In this document: in pieces, positions 1 through 8,926 of the stretch
Layout: every line of letters starts with the position of its first letter
How positions within the stretch are numbered: position 1 is the stretch's first letter
NCBI RefSeq assembly: GCF_021044625.1
Contig: NZ_CP087999.1
Span: 62,001-126,000 of the forward strand
From: Geomonas sp. RF6
Lineage (GTDB): Bacteria; Desulfobacterota; Desulfuromonadia; Geobacterales; Geobacteraceae
Reading direction: 5' to 3'
DNA length: 64,000 nt
Position numbers and translations under genes: made by a program
Notes under the pieces: model-generated
The model's database searches: none
Seen by the model: only the letters and a program-made list of their open reading frames with translations
What the model was told of the DNA's origin: nothing

Positions 1-998
1 TAATCCTTCTTGAAGCCGCCGCTCATCTTCTTGCACACCGCCGCGCACGGCTCGCCGCAGGTCGCCTGCTGTTTGGGGGTTATCGTCTCCTCGTTGAACT
101 GCTTCAGGTAGTGGTCGACCACAAACTTCTTGTGCAGCGCCTGGCGCTGTTCTTCCGTCCAGTACATGGTGCGGTAGTTGAACCCGATGATCTTTCCTCC
201 CACCGTCGCGTAGTTCGCCCCGAAGGTGCCGCCCGTGTGCAGCTTCTCGTCGTAGCGGTACTTCGTGGTCGCCTCCAGGTCCTTCTGCATGAGGCGCATG
301 TTGTACTTGTTCTGGAACCATTCGTCCGCGACCTTGCGGTCCCGGAAGTCCTCTTCGATGGTGGTCCCTCCGTAGATGATCGCCACAATGCCGTGGTTTT
401 GCACCATGGCGCTCCCCAGCCCCCCGCGCCCCGCCCAGGTATCCACGAAGCTGATCTTACCGTTCGTGATGGGGACGGACATTATCCCCCCCATGTCGGT
501 GTGCAGTGCCGCAGGACCCGCCACGAGAATCCGGGGGTCGGTCTCGTAGCGGCTGCCGAACATCTGGTACACACGGTCGGTGAGGGAGTACACCCCGGTG
601 CGCCCCGTCTTCCAGATCTCCTCCGCATCGACCGGGACGACGTCGACCTCGATCTCCTCGCCGTGGTTTCGATTCAGGCACAGCACCGAGAGGACCGGCG
701 CCTTCCCCACGAGACTCAGCATGTTGAGCCCCAGGTTGTTGAAGACGAGGCCGGCACCTCCCATGGAGCTTATGTAGTACCCCTGCCAGCAGGGGGAGAA
801 CCCGGTAAGGACCAGTCGGTTCGAGCCGGGAAAGATGGAGCCCGCAAAAACACCGACACCGAAATTCAGGCTGCGGTACTCCTCCACCAGGTGTACCCCC
901 AGGTCCACCGGGCCGAAGTACCGGTCGAAGGTGTACTTCCGCGTCTTGTAGAAACCGCTCCCGGCATCAACCAGGAGCACCCGCTGAAACATGTTCAT
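1..998 (-). CDS. aldehyde:ferredoxin oxidoreductase family protein (partial, C-terminus outside window)
   Basis: The reading frame stays open to the first base of the window, so about 332 N-terminal residues are visible. It translates as an AOR-family tungsten/molybdopterin enzyme: a DAGSG-type N-terminus, an internal MGGAG segment, a WAGRGGLG segment and the start of the [4Fe-4S] ligand set (CGEPCAAVC) near the cut end. The family oxidises aldehydes to acids with ferredoxin as acceptor in the cytoplasm. It is the last visible gene of a glgX-pfk-pyk series, 37 bases after pyk. ATG at 998 has a GAGGTG four bases upstream; a second ATG at 992 gives a more usual spacing, so the start could be either. 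Substrate cannot be read from sequence: aliphatic aldehyde, glyceraldehyde-3-phosphate or aromatic aldehyde are all possible within the family. Confidence 0.85.
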   Translation of the reverse strand, partial: MNMFQRVLLVDAGSGFYKTRKYTFDRYFGPVDLGVHLVEEYRSLNFGVGVFAGSIFPGSNRLVLTGFSPCWQGYYISSMGGAGLVFNNLGLNMLSLVGKAPVLSVLCLNRNHGEEIEVDVVPVDAEEIWKTGRTGVYSLTDRVYQMFGSRYETDPRILVAGPAALHTDMGGIMSVPITNGKISFVDTWAGRGGLGSAMVQNHGIVAIIYGGTTIEEDFRDRKVADEWFQNKYNMRLMQKDLEATTKYRYDEKLHTGGTFGANYATVGGKIIGFNYRTMYWTEEQRQALHKKFVVDHYLKQFNEETITPKQQATCGEPCAAVCKKMSGGFKKD

Positions 999-1035
999 CT
1001 CGCACCTCTATGGTCGGCGACTCGCGCCTGCGCCG

Positions 1036-2475
1036 TCACCCCTCCCGGTTCCCCCTGAGATCGATGATCTCCATCCTGTTGTGGGCTTCGGGGTGCCTGC
1101 GGGAAGGGCCTTCCGTGACGATGGCCAATTCCTCCTTCATCTCGTGGCTTTCCATCCACTTCGTGACGTAGCGCTCCCAGTCCTCCGGGTGCTCGCTCTC
1201 GTACACCGGATAGACGCCGTAGGAAAAAGAGAGGTTTCGGCAGGTAAGCTCGCTGGAGCTGACCGCGGTGATCCACACCGGCATCCTGAAAAGGGAGAGG
1301 CTCCTCGCCGTCGCGCCGCTGCGGGTGGGGACGAAGACGGCGGCCGACGAGGCGTAACGGTAGCTTGCCTCCACCGCCACCGCTATCAGGTGCGCGGGCT
1401 TCAGCGCCCCCTTCAGCTCCACCCCCTTGAAGAGCTCCCGGACTTTCACCGGGTTCCTGCGCGGCTCCACGGCGGCCGCAATGGAGGCGAGCATCGCCAC
1501 CGCGTCGACGGGGTAGCGCCCCATGGCGGACTCGGCGGAGAGCATGACGCAGTCGGTGCCGTCGAGGATGGCGTTTGCCACGTCGGTTGCCTCGGCACGG
1601 GTCGGGCGCCTGTTCTCCGTCATCGACTCGAGCATCTGCGTCGCCGTTATCACCGGCTTCGCGCGCCGGTTCGCCAGCCGCATGAGATCCTTCTGGATGA
1701 CCGCGATCTGCTCTATCGGCACCTCCACCCCGAGGTCCCCGCGGGCGATCATGATCCCGTCCGAGGCGTCGAGGATGTCCTCCATATTCTCCAGCGCGTT
1801 GCTGCGCTCTATCTTTGCGATGATGAAGGGATGATAGTTCAGCGCCTCCGCCGCCTTGCGCACCGCACGGATGTCGTCGCCGCTCTCCACAAAGGACTGG
1901 CTCACCGCGTCTATCCCCTGCTCGGCTGCGAAGCGCAGGCACTCGTGGTCGCGTTCCGTAAAGGCGCTGATCCCCAGGTCTATTCCCGGGAGGTTCAGCC
2001 CCTTTCGGGAGCGGAGCTCGCCGCCGACGACGACCGTGCAGGAGACCTCCTCACCCTGCACCGAGTCCACCTCAACCTGGATGGTGCCGTCGTTCAGATA
2101 GAGGGCATCCCCCGGCTTCACTGCCTGGGGAAGACGTTTGAAGGAGACGGAGACCCTCCCCTGGTCGCCGACGATCTCGGCGGTGGTGAGGACGAAGGGG
2201 TCGCCGGGGTGCAGCTCGATAGGCTCCTCCTGGAAGGAGCCGATGCGCATCTTCGGGCCGGAAAGATCCCCCATGATGGCGAGGCGCCTTCCTGTGTCGC
2301 GCGAGGCGGCCCGCAGGTTCTCGATGACCCCCTTGTGCGCCGACAGGTCGCCGTGGGAAAAGTTGAGCCGCGCCACGTTCATGCCGGCAAGGAGCATCTG
2401 CTCCATCGTGCCGCGCGATGTCGAGGCGGGTCCGATCGTGCAAACTATTTTCGTCTTGTGGTCGGGGAGTTTCAC
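1036..2475 (-). CDS. pyk: pyruvate kinase
   Basis: 479 residues, the normal length for bacterial pyruvate kinase, which converts phosphoenolpyruvate and ADP to pyruvate and ATP. Visible landmarks are CTIGPAS near residue 12, the catalytic lysine in IAKIE (about 221), the metal/substrate loop ARGDLGVEV (244-252) and TATQMLESM (278-286). The start is a GTG with AGGAGG seven bases upstream. It lies 63 bases after the phosphofructokinase gene and 37 before the AOR gene, so the four genes read as one glycolytic operon. Nothing in the catalytic barrel looks damaged. Confidence 0.97.
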   Translation of the reverse strand: MKLPDHKTKIVCTIGPASTSRGTMEQMLLAGMNVARLNFSHGDLSAHKGVIENLRAASRDTGRRLAIMGDLSGPKMRIGSFQEEPIELHPGDPFVLTTAEIVGDQGRVSVSFKRLPQAVKPGDALYLNDGTIQVEVDSVQGEEVSCTVVVGGELRSRKGLNLPGIDLGISAFTERDHECLRFAAEQGIDAVSQSFVESGDDIRAVRKAAEALNYHPFIIAKIERSNALENMEDILDASDGIMIARGDLGVEVPIEQIAVIQKDLMRLANRRAKPVITATQMLESMTENRRPTRAEATDVANAILDGTDCVMLSAESAMGRYPVDAVAMLASIAAAVEPRRNPVKVRELFKGVELKGALKPAHLIAVAVEASYRYASSAAVFVPTRSGATARSLSLFRMPVWITAVSSSELTCRNLSFSYGVYPVYESEHPEDWERYVTKWMESHEMKEELAIVTEGPSRRHPEAHNRMEIIDLRGNREG

Positions 2476-2538
2476 ACTGTACCTCCTGCTCTTGTTCCGA
2501 AGGGTGCGCCTGACGCCCCCTTCCTGCCCCCCCCTCTT

Positions 2539-3825
2539 TCAGAACATCTCGGCGGGCTGCCCGGTGCACGCAAGCACGCTGCACCAGAGCCACCCGTCCT
2601 GGTCGATCTTCTTCCTCTTTTCCGTCGCCAGGGCAATCGGGACATGGGTTATCTGGTGGTTCCACACCCCCACCACCATCCCGGTGCGCCCCGCCATCCC
2701 CGCGTGCACCGCGCTGTGCCCCAGCAGCAGGCAGAGAGCCGAGTCGTGCGCATTGGCGGGCTGGCTGCGAATGATGTAGCTCGGGTCGATATACTTCAGA
2801 TTTATCTCGCTGCCGCTCTCGGCAAAGTGCTTCTTTATGGCGTCCCGGAGAAATATCCCGATGTCGCCGAGCTTCACGTTTCCGGAAGCGTCGCGCCCCC
2901 CCTGCTGCACCAGTTCCTGCCCCGCCCCTTCAGCCACGACGACCACCGCGTGTCCGCGCCGTTTCAGGCGCTGCTCGAGGGCACTCAGAAACCCCGGCAG
3001 GGTAAAAGGGACCTCCGGCACCAGGCAGAAGTTCGCCGCGCTCTCCACCAGTGTCGCATACGCCGCGATGAATCCGGAATCCCGCCCCATAAGCTTCACG
3101 AGCCCGATCCCGTTTCGGGCGCCGAGCGCCTCTGTGTGGGCCGCGTAGATCGCCCGCTGCGCCTCGGCGACCGCCGTCTCGAAGCCGAAGCTGTTCTGGA
3201 CGCAGGAGATATCGTTGTCGATCGTTTTCGGTATCCCTATGACGCTTATCGCTTTCCCCTGGCGCCGCGCTTCCCTGGAGATCGCCCCCGCTCCCTTCAG
3301 CGTGCCGTCTCCGCCGATGGCAAAGAGTATCCCTATCTCCAGTTCCGCCAGCATTTCCACCATCTCGACCGGGTCCTGCGGTCCCCGTGAGGATCCGAGA
3401 ATCGTCCCTCCCAGGTCCCCTATATCTGCCACCGATTCCGGGGTGAGCTGAAGGGGAGCGATGCCGTTGCGCTTCACCACCCCCTCGTAGCCGTAACGAA
3501 AACCGTAGATCTTCCTGACTCCGTAGTGGTGGTTCAGGCTCAAAACGACCGCACGTATCACGTCGTTGATCCCCGGGCACAGACCTCCGCAGGTGACGAT
3601 GCCGCAGGCAATGGAGGAGGGATCGAAGAAGATTTTTTCCCGCGGCCCCGCCAGCTCCAGGGTAGGGGGGGGAAGGCCCCTGTCGCGATACCCCTCAATA
3701 TCCTCCGCCCTGCAGTGGTACAGTATCCGTTCGCTGTCGCCGGTAAAGCGCCCCACCGGCATAGGGGAAGGGAAGCGGCACTCGCCGAGCCTCTCAATGG
3801 TAAAGTCGAAAGATTCACCAGTCAT
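2539..3825 (-). CDS. pfkA: 6-phosphofructokinase (ATP type by motif, long clade)
   Basis: 428 residues. Phosphorylates fructose-6-phosphate to the 1,6-bisphosphate. The phosphate-donor loop reads GGDGT (171-175); a glycine after GGD marks ATP use, whereas PPi enzymes carry GGDDT. However the catalytic loop reads PKTIDND (199-205), with the lysine typical of PPi and long-clade enzymes instead of the glycine of E. coli PfkA. MGRDSGF follows at 246-252. About 65 residues precede the nucleotide-binding core, which is longer than in E. coli PfkA. ATG at 3825 is preceded by GAGGAGG. Lies 50 bases after glgX and 63 before pyk. ATP as donor is the likelier reading; it has not been shown. Confidence 0.93.
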   Translation of the reverse strand: MTGESFDFTIERLGECRFPSPMPVGRFTGDSERILYHCRAEDIEGYRDRGLPPPTLELAGPREKIFFDPSSIACGIVTCGGLCPGINDVIRAVVLSLNHHYGVRKIYGFRYGYEGVVKRNGIAPLQLTPESVADIGDLGGTILGSSRGPQDPVEMVEMLAELEIGILFAIGGDGTLKGAGAISREARRQGKAISVIGIPKTIDNDISCVQNSFGFETAVAEAQRAIYAAHTEALGARNGIGLVKLMGRDSGFIAAYATLVESAANFCLVPEVPFTLPGFLSALEQRLKRRGHAVVVVAEGAGQELVQQGGRDASGNVKLGDIGIFLRDAIKKHFAESGSEINLKYIDPSYIIRSQPANAHDSALCLLLGHSAVHAGMAGRTGMVVGVWNHQITHVPIALATEKRKKIDQDGWLWCSVLACTGQPAEMF

Positions 3826-3875
3826 TGATCCTCCTCGGGTCGTGCCGGCCAGGCCGCTTCACGCCACGCCCCCTC

Positions 3876-5972
3876 CTATGCGGTGCACACCACTATTGCC
3901 AGGGACCTCGGGGGGAGCTCGTAGCTCGTGCCCATGACCTCCCGTGCATCTTCCATCGAAGCGATGTCGTCGGGAGACGGAAGTGAGGTATCCACGAAAC
4001 GCCGCCACCTTCTATCGGTACGGGGCACGGGGGGAAGCTCGAAGCGCAGGGAGTTCCACCAGGCATTGACCATGATGTGAAAGACATTTTTCCCCGTCAT
4101 GCTCCAGGCAGTCAGGGCGATACTGTGCGAGTCGTCGCCGAAGTCGGGTCGGCCGAGCTCTACCCCGTGCCATTCGAGCCTCGCGTTCCTTAAGAGCTCG
4201 TCCAGGGGGAGGTCGGGGTCCTGGACGGCGATCTCCCTCTGCAGGCGCGCGGCGATGAGGAGACGCACGAAGCGGTGCACGTCCGGGTGCTCCTGCACCC
4301 CTCTCCAGTCAAACCACCCCGTCTCGTTGTCCTGGCAGTATGCGTTGTTGTTCCCCTTTTGGGTGCGGCGGACCTCGTCCCCCATGCACAGCATCGGGGT
4401 CCCGAGGGCGAGGAGGGTGATGGCCAGGAAGTTCTTCACCTGCCTGTTGCGCAGCGCCTCCACCTCCGGGTCGTCGCAGGGGCCCTCCACGCCGCAGTTC
4501 CAGCTCCGGTTGTCATCGCAGCCGTCCCTGTTCTCTTCGCCGTTCCCCTCGTTGTGCTTCTCGTTGTAGGAGACGAGGTCGTTCAGGGTGAAGCCGTCAT
4601 GGCAGGTCACGAAGTTCACGCTCTGTTCCGCCTCGCGCCTTTCGTGCCCGTAAATGTCCGGGCTCCCCAGGAGGCGGGAGACGAAGCGGGAGACGGTGCC
4701 GCGATCCCCCTTCCAGAAGCCCCGCACATCGTCCCGGAACCGGCCGTTCCACTCTTTCCAGCTGTCGCCGATGAAGGAGCCGACCTGGTACAGCCCCGCC
4801 GCGTCCCACGCCTCGGCAATGAGCTTTATCCCCGCAAGCGCCGGGTCGGTCTCGATGTCCCACAGTATCGGCGGGTTCTCCAGCGGGCGCCCCTTCTCGT
4901 CGCGGGCGAGGATGGAGGCAAGGTCGAAGCGGAAGCCGTCCACATGCATCTCGCTCACCCAGTGGTGCAGGCTGTCGAGGATAAGGCGCCGGACGATCGG
5001 GTTGTTGGCGTTCAGAGTGTTGCCGCAGCCGGTGTAGTTGCAGTACCGCTCGCACTCCGGCTCCAGGATGTAGTAGAAGTTGTTCGCCACCCCGCGGTAG
5101 CAGAAGGTCGGTCCCCGGTGGTCCCCTTCCGCCGTGTGGTTGAAGACGACGTCGAGGATTACCTCTATCCCCGCCCTGTGCAGCGCCTTCACCATGTCGC
5201 GAAATTCGTCCAGGGGGCCGAGCGCCCCGGGACGGGAGCTGTACTGGGCGTGGGGGGCGAAAAAGGAGACGGGGCTGTACCCCCAGTAATTCACCCGGCC
5301 GGAGGGGGCGTCCCACGGATCGAACTGGAAGACGGGCAGCAGCTCCACGGCGGTAATCCCCAGCTCCTGCAGGTACGGGATCTTCTCCACGACTCCGGCA
5401 TAGGTGCCGCGCCTCTCCTCGGGAAGGGCCGAGGAGGGGTGGCGGGTGAATCCACCGACATGCAGCTCGTAGATCACCGTCCGCGAAAAGGGGCGCTTCA
5501 GGGGGGCGTCCCCTTCCCAGTCGTAGGCGCGCGGATCCGCGACGACGCTCTTCATGGCGACGGCCGCATTGTCCCCCGCCCCGGAGGCCGCGCCGCGGCT
5601 ATAACCGGCAGGAAAGGCGACCGCGCGTCCATACGGGTCGATTAGGAGCTTGTCCCGGTCAAAGCGCAGCCCGAGCCGCGGCTCGTTCGGCCCGGTGACT
5701 CGGTAGCCGTAAAACTGCCCGGGCTCCGCTCCGGGAACGAAGGTATGCCAGTAGTGGTAGCTACGATTCCCCCTGGGGATGAGGGTCACGGTGCGGGAGG
5801 GGGTGCCGTCGTCCGCCCTGTCGAAGATGAGGAGCTCGACGCCGGTGCAGTCCCTCGAGAAGAGGCTGAAATTGACCCCGCCGGGAAGGACGGTCGCCCC
5901 CAGAGGCCAGCTGCTGCCCCTCCCCCCCCTGGCACCCTCCACTGCATCCCCCCCCTCTCGATTCCCTCTCAT
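3876..5972 (-). CDS. glgX: glycogen debranching enzyme GlgX (GH13 isoamylase type)
   Basis: 698 residues, normal GlgX/TreX size. Hydrolyses alpha-1,6 branches of glycogen in the cytoplasm. An N-terminal CBM48-like beta domain (about 20-120) precedes the GH13 barrel. Conserved regions are visible: DVVFNHT (274-280), DGFRFDLAS (345-353, nucleophile Asp350), IAEAWD (385-390, general acid Glu387) and NFVTCHDG further on. First gene of the glgX-pfkA-pyk-aor series on the minus strand, which links glycogen breakdown to lower glycolysis; glycogen phosphorylase is encoded separately near 20.3 kb on the other strand. The start at 5972 has only a weak GGAG close to the ATG. Confidence 0.96.
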   Translation of the reverse strand: MRGNREGGDAVEGARGGRGSSWPLGATVLPGGVNFSLFSRDCTGVELLIFDRADDGTPSRTVTLIPRGNRSYHYWHTFVPGAEPGQFYGYRVTGPNEPRLGLRFDRDKLLIDPYGRAVAFPAGYSRGAASGAGDNAAVAMKSVVADPRAYDWEGDAPLKRPFSRTVIYELHVGGFTRHPSSALPEERRGTYAGVVEKIPYLQELGITAVELLPVFQFDPWDAPSGRVNYWGYSPVSFFAPHAQYSSRPGALGPLDEFRDMVKALHRAGIEVILDVVFNHTAEGDHRGPTFCYRGVANNFYYILEPECERYCNYTGCGNTLNANNPIVRRLILDSLHHWVSEMHVDGFRFDLASILARDEKGRPLENPPILWDIETDPALAGIKLIAEAWDAAGLYQVGSFIGDSWKEWNGRFRDDVRGFWKGDRGTVSRFVSRLLGSPDIYGHERREAEQSVNFVTCHDGFTLNDLVSYNEKHNEGNGEENRDGCDDNRSWNCGVEGPCDDPEVEALRNRQVKNFLAITLLALGTPMLCMGDEVRRTQKGNNNAYCQDNETGWFDWRGVQEHPDVHRFVRLLIAARLQREIAVQDPDLPLDELLRNARLEWHGVELGRPDFGDDSHSIALTAWSMTGKNVFHIMVNAWWNSLRFELPPVPRTDRRWRRFVDTSLPSPDDIASMEDAREVMGTSYELPPRSLAIVVCTA

Positions 5973-6045
5973 GGCTCCGCCCCCGTGCCCCTTTGCAGGA
6001 CAAATTCAAGAAATACCCATTCGTGTGATCTGAATCATTTTCCAC

Positions 6046-6074
6046 TTGCACCTTACTAAAAATATTATATTTTT
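6046..6074 (+). promoter_or_regulatory. possible sigma-70 type promoter of the DUF3313 lipoprotein gene
   Basis: In the only AT-rich stretch of this part of the window, TTGCAC (6046-6051) is followed after about 16 bases by TATTTT. It sits about 120 bases before the lipoprotein ATG in the 221-base divergent gap with glgX. Fit to consensus is moderate and the position was chosen by eye. Confidence 0.3.
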
Positions 6075-6193
6075 TTAATCGTAATGCAATTGCACACTGT
6101 AGCTGAAGCCTTTGTATCTGCCTACTTCCCGCTCCTCACACGCACTGGCAACGACACCGCAAAGCAAAAAAAAACACATCAAAGGAGAACGTC

Positions 6194-6895
6194 ATGAAGA
6201 GAGCATTTTCAGTGGGAATGCTGTTACTGGTCGCGGCATCTGCTCTTCAACTGGCCGGCTGCGGAGGGAGCTACCAGGCTCGCAAGGTCGACGTGGAGCG
6301 CGCCACCCTCGTCAACCCGAGCATGCTGCAAAAGGGGGAGAAGGATCAGGCTCTGTTCCGCTACGTAAACCCGAAGGCGGACCCGAAGAAGTACACGAAG
6401 ATAATGATCGATCCGGTCATCGTCACAAAGGATGGGGAACTGGACGCGAAGGAGATGCAGAACTACCAGACACTCGCCAACAACGCCTACGTCTACCTGA
6501 GGGAGGAGCTCGGGCAGGATTTCCAGATCGTTACCCAGCCTGAGCCCGGGACGATGCGGGTCCAGATGGCGATAAGCGACGCAGACAGCTCGAAGCCGGT
6601 GCGCAACACCCTCTCCACCGTCATGCCGATCGGCATGGGCCTCTCGGCGGTGAAGTACGCAGCCACCGGGAAGCAGTCAGGGGTCGGCGAGATTACCTCG
6701 GAGATGAAGATTACCGACGCCACCACCGGCGAGCTGCTCGGCGCGGCGCTTGACCGCAGGGTCGGCGGAAAGACCCTCACCAAGCTGTGGAGCAGCTGGT
6801 ACAACGCGGACGAAGCGCTGAAGTACTGGGCAAAACGCCTGCGCTTTGTCATGTGCGACATGCGCGGCACCGGCAACTGTACGCCGGTCGATTAG
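6194..6895 (+). CDS. DUF3313-type outer-membrane lipoprotein
   Basis: 233 residues with a lipoprotein signal peptide: charged MKR start, hydrophobic stretch and lipobox LAGC at about 20-23. The rest resembles the DUF3313 family, small Gram-negative lipoproteins of unknown function. RBS AAAGGAGAA precedes the ATG at 6194. The gene stands alone between divergent glgX and the Mla-type operon 90 bases downstream, so it could share function with that lipid transport set, but nothing in the sequence proves this. Confidence 0.75.
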   Translation: MKRAFSVGMLLLVAASALQLAGCGGSYQARKVDVERATLVNPSMLQKGEKDQALFRYVNPKADPKKYTKIMIDPVIVTKDGELDAKEMQNYQTLANNAYVYLREELGQDFQIVTQPEPGTMRVQMAISDADSSKPVRNTLSTVMPIGMGLSAVKYAATGKQSGVGEITSEMKITDATTGELLGAALDRRVGGKTLTKLWSSWYNADEALKYWAKRLRFVMCDMRGTGNCTPVD

Positions 6896-6985
6896 CATCG
6901 AGCTTTGCTGCTGCCGACTCCCCCTTCCTCTTTTTCAAGAGCCGGCAGCAGCGCGAAAGCGGGGAAGATTCAGGGGGGCGGCGTG

Positions 6986-8116
6986 ATGCATCCGACCGAG
7001 CTCACCATTGAAAAGGCAGACGACGGCACCCTCCTTCTTACCATAGCCGGCGACTGGCAGCTCACCGCCATGCACCCGTCGGCAGATGCCGTACTCTCCG
7101 AACTGGCTCCCGGCGCCCCCACAAAACACGTCACCTTCGCTACCGCCGGCCTCCAGAGATGGGGGAGCGGCCTCCTCGTCTTCCTCGCCAGAATCTTTGA
7201 AGCCTGCCGCAAGAACAGCATCGCCGTTGACCAGTCAGGACTCCCCTCCGGTGTCCGGAAGCTCCTTGCCCTCGCCGCCCCCGACAACCAGCGCTCCGGC
7301 GTCACCCACGGCAGTGCCCGCCCCCCCTTCCTGGAGCGCGTGGCGGATCTTGCCCTGAACCAGGTAAAGGGGGGAAAGCTCCTCCTCGCCTTCCTCGGCG
7401 AGGTCACCCTCGCCTTCTTGAAGATGCTGCGGGGGAAGGGGGATTTCCGGCGCCTCGACCTCCTCGTCACCGTGCAGGAGACGGGCGCCCAGGCGCTCCC
7501 CATCGTTACCCTGATAAGCCTGCTGGTGGGGATGATCCTCGCGTTTGTCGCCGCCATCCAGCTGAAGCTCTTCGGCGCGCAGATCTATGTGGCGGACGTG
7601 GTGGGGATCGGCGTGGTCCGGGTCATGGGAGCGGTCATGACCGGAGTCATCATGTCCGGACGGACCGGAGCAGCCTTCGCCGCGCAGCTTGGCACCATGC
7701 AGGTGAACGAGGAGATAGACGCACTGGAAACGCTCGGGTTCTCCTCGGTGGAATTCCTCGTGCTGCCGCGCCTTCTGGCTCTCATGCTGATGATGCCCCT
7801 TCTTTGCGTCTATTCCGACCTCATGGGGGTGATCGGGGGGATGATCGTGGGGGTGGGGATGCTCGACCTCGGCGTCATGGAGTACATTAACGAGTCGCAG
7901 CGCGCCCTCAACCTGACCCACTTCCTCGTCGGCCTCTTCCACAGCTTCGTCTTCGGGATACTGGTGGCGGTATCCGGGTGCCTGCGGGGGATCCAGTGCG
8001 AGCGGAGCGCCTCCGCCGTCGGCTACGCCGCCACCTCGGCAGTCGTCACCAGCATCGTCTGCATCGTCATCGCAACGGCGGTGATAACCCTTTCCTGCCA
8101 GGTGCTGGGGCTATGA
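6986..8116 (+). CDS. mlaE: MlaE-family lipid ABC transporter permease with N-terminal STAS-like region
   Basis: 376 residues from the ATG at 6986, chosen over an in-frame ATG at 6905 because a G-rich RBS lies just upstream and similarity starts there. Residues 1-120 look like a STAS domain fused to the permease; about 125-376 is the MlaE permease with five or so hydrophobic helices and the conserved Q-E-T-G-A-style start of the permease domain. In the Mla system the permease and ATPase move phospholipids between inner membrane and MCE protein. Its stop overlaps the mlaF start (ATGA), showing translational coupling. In E. coli the STAS protein MlaB is a separate subunit, so the fusion replaces it. 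Confidence 0.9.
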   Translation: MHPTELTIEKADDGTLLLTIAGDWQLTAMHPSADAVLSELAPGAPTKHVTFATAGLQRWGSGLLVFLARIFEACRKNSIAVDQSGLPSGVRKLLALAAPDNQRSGVTHGSARPPFLERVADLALNQVKGGKLLLAFLGEVTLAFLKMLRGKGDFRRLDLLVTVQETGAQALPIVTLISLLVGMILAFVAAIQLKLFGAQIYVADVVGIGVVRVMGAVMTGVIMSGRTGAAFAAQLGTMQVNEEIDALETLGFSSVEFLVLPRLLALMLMMPLLCVYSDLMGVIGGMIVGVGMLDLGVMEYINESQRALNLTHFLVGLFHSFVFGILVAVSGCLRGIQCERSASAVGYAATSAVVTSIVCIVIATAVITLSCQVLGL

Positions 8117-8901
8117 ACGGAGCGGCTCAGGAAAAATCAGCGAAGGATGCGGCCATCGTGGTGAACGGCCTCGAGATGTCGTACGGAAGCTTCGTCCTCA
8201 TGCGCAATCTCACCTTCACCATCAACCGGGGGGACATCTTCATCATCATGGGGGGGAGCGGCTGCGGCAAGAGCACCCTCCTGAAGCACCTCGTGGGGCT
8301 CAAGCGGCCGGCGAAGGGGGAGATCCTATACGACGGCCTGAGCTACTGGACCGCGGAGCCGGAGGTGCAGGATTCCCTGAAGCGCCGCTTCGGAATCCTC
8401 TTCCAGAGCGGGGCGCTCTGGAGCTCCATGACCCTTGGCGAGAACGTGGCGATGCCGCTGGAGCAGTACACGACGCTGCCACCGGCCCAGATACGGGAAG
8501 TGGTGTCCCTGAAGCTTGCCCTCGTCGGGCTCGGCGGCTTCGAGGACTTCTACCCATCGGAGATAAGCGGCGGCATGAAGAAGAGGGCGGGGCTTGCCCG
8601 CGCCATGGCGCTCGACCCCGACCTCCTCTTCTTCGACGAGCCCTCCGCCGGGCTCGACCCCATAAGCGCGCGCCTCCTGGACGACCTGATCATAGAGCTC
8701 AGCGAAAGCCTGGGGACCACGGTCGTGGTGGTAACCCACGAGCTTGCCAGCATCTTCGCCATCGGCACCAACTCCGTCTTTCTCGATCCGGAGGTGAAGA
8801 CGATGACCGCCGCGGGAGATCCGAAGCTGCTCCTGAAGGAGTCGCCGGACCCGAAGGTGGTGAGTTTCCTGACACGGGGGGAAGGGGCTCCGGCGCGGTA
8901 G
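8113..8901 (+). CDS. mlaF: MlaF-type ABC transporter ATP-binding protein
   Basis: 262 residues from the ATG that overlaps the mlaE stop by four bases. Walker A GGSGCGKST, signature ISGGMKKR, Walker B LLFFDEPSAGLD and a switch histidine in VVVTHE are all present. It powers the MlaE-type permease in retrograde or anterograde phospholipid transport at the inner membrane. A longer in-frame upstream extension exists but would lie inside mlaE and lacks an RBS. Confidence 0.94.
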   Translation: MNGAAQEKSAKDAAIVVNGLEMSYGSFVLMRNLTFTINRGDIFIIMGGSGCGKSTLLKHLVGLKRPAKGEILYDGLSYWTAEPEVQDSLKRRFGILFQSGALWSSMTLGENVAMPLEQYTTLPPAQIREVVSLKLALVGLGGFEDFYPSEISGGMKKRAGLARAMALDPDLLFFDEPSAGLDPISARLLDDLIIELSESLGTTVVVVTHELASIFAIGTNSVFLDPEVKTMTAAGDPKLLLKESPDPKVVSFLTRGEGAPAR

Positions 8902-8926
8902 GGGGACAGCGGAAAAGGGGGTTCCA

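Noticed and set aside
991-3390. 799-codon open frame on the plus strand over pyk and pfkA
   Set aside because: Arg/His/Pro-rich translation with no family features; it mirrors GC-rich codon use of the two real genes on the other strand.
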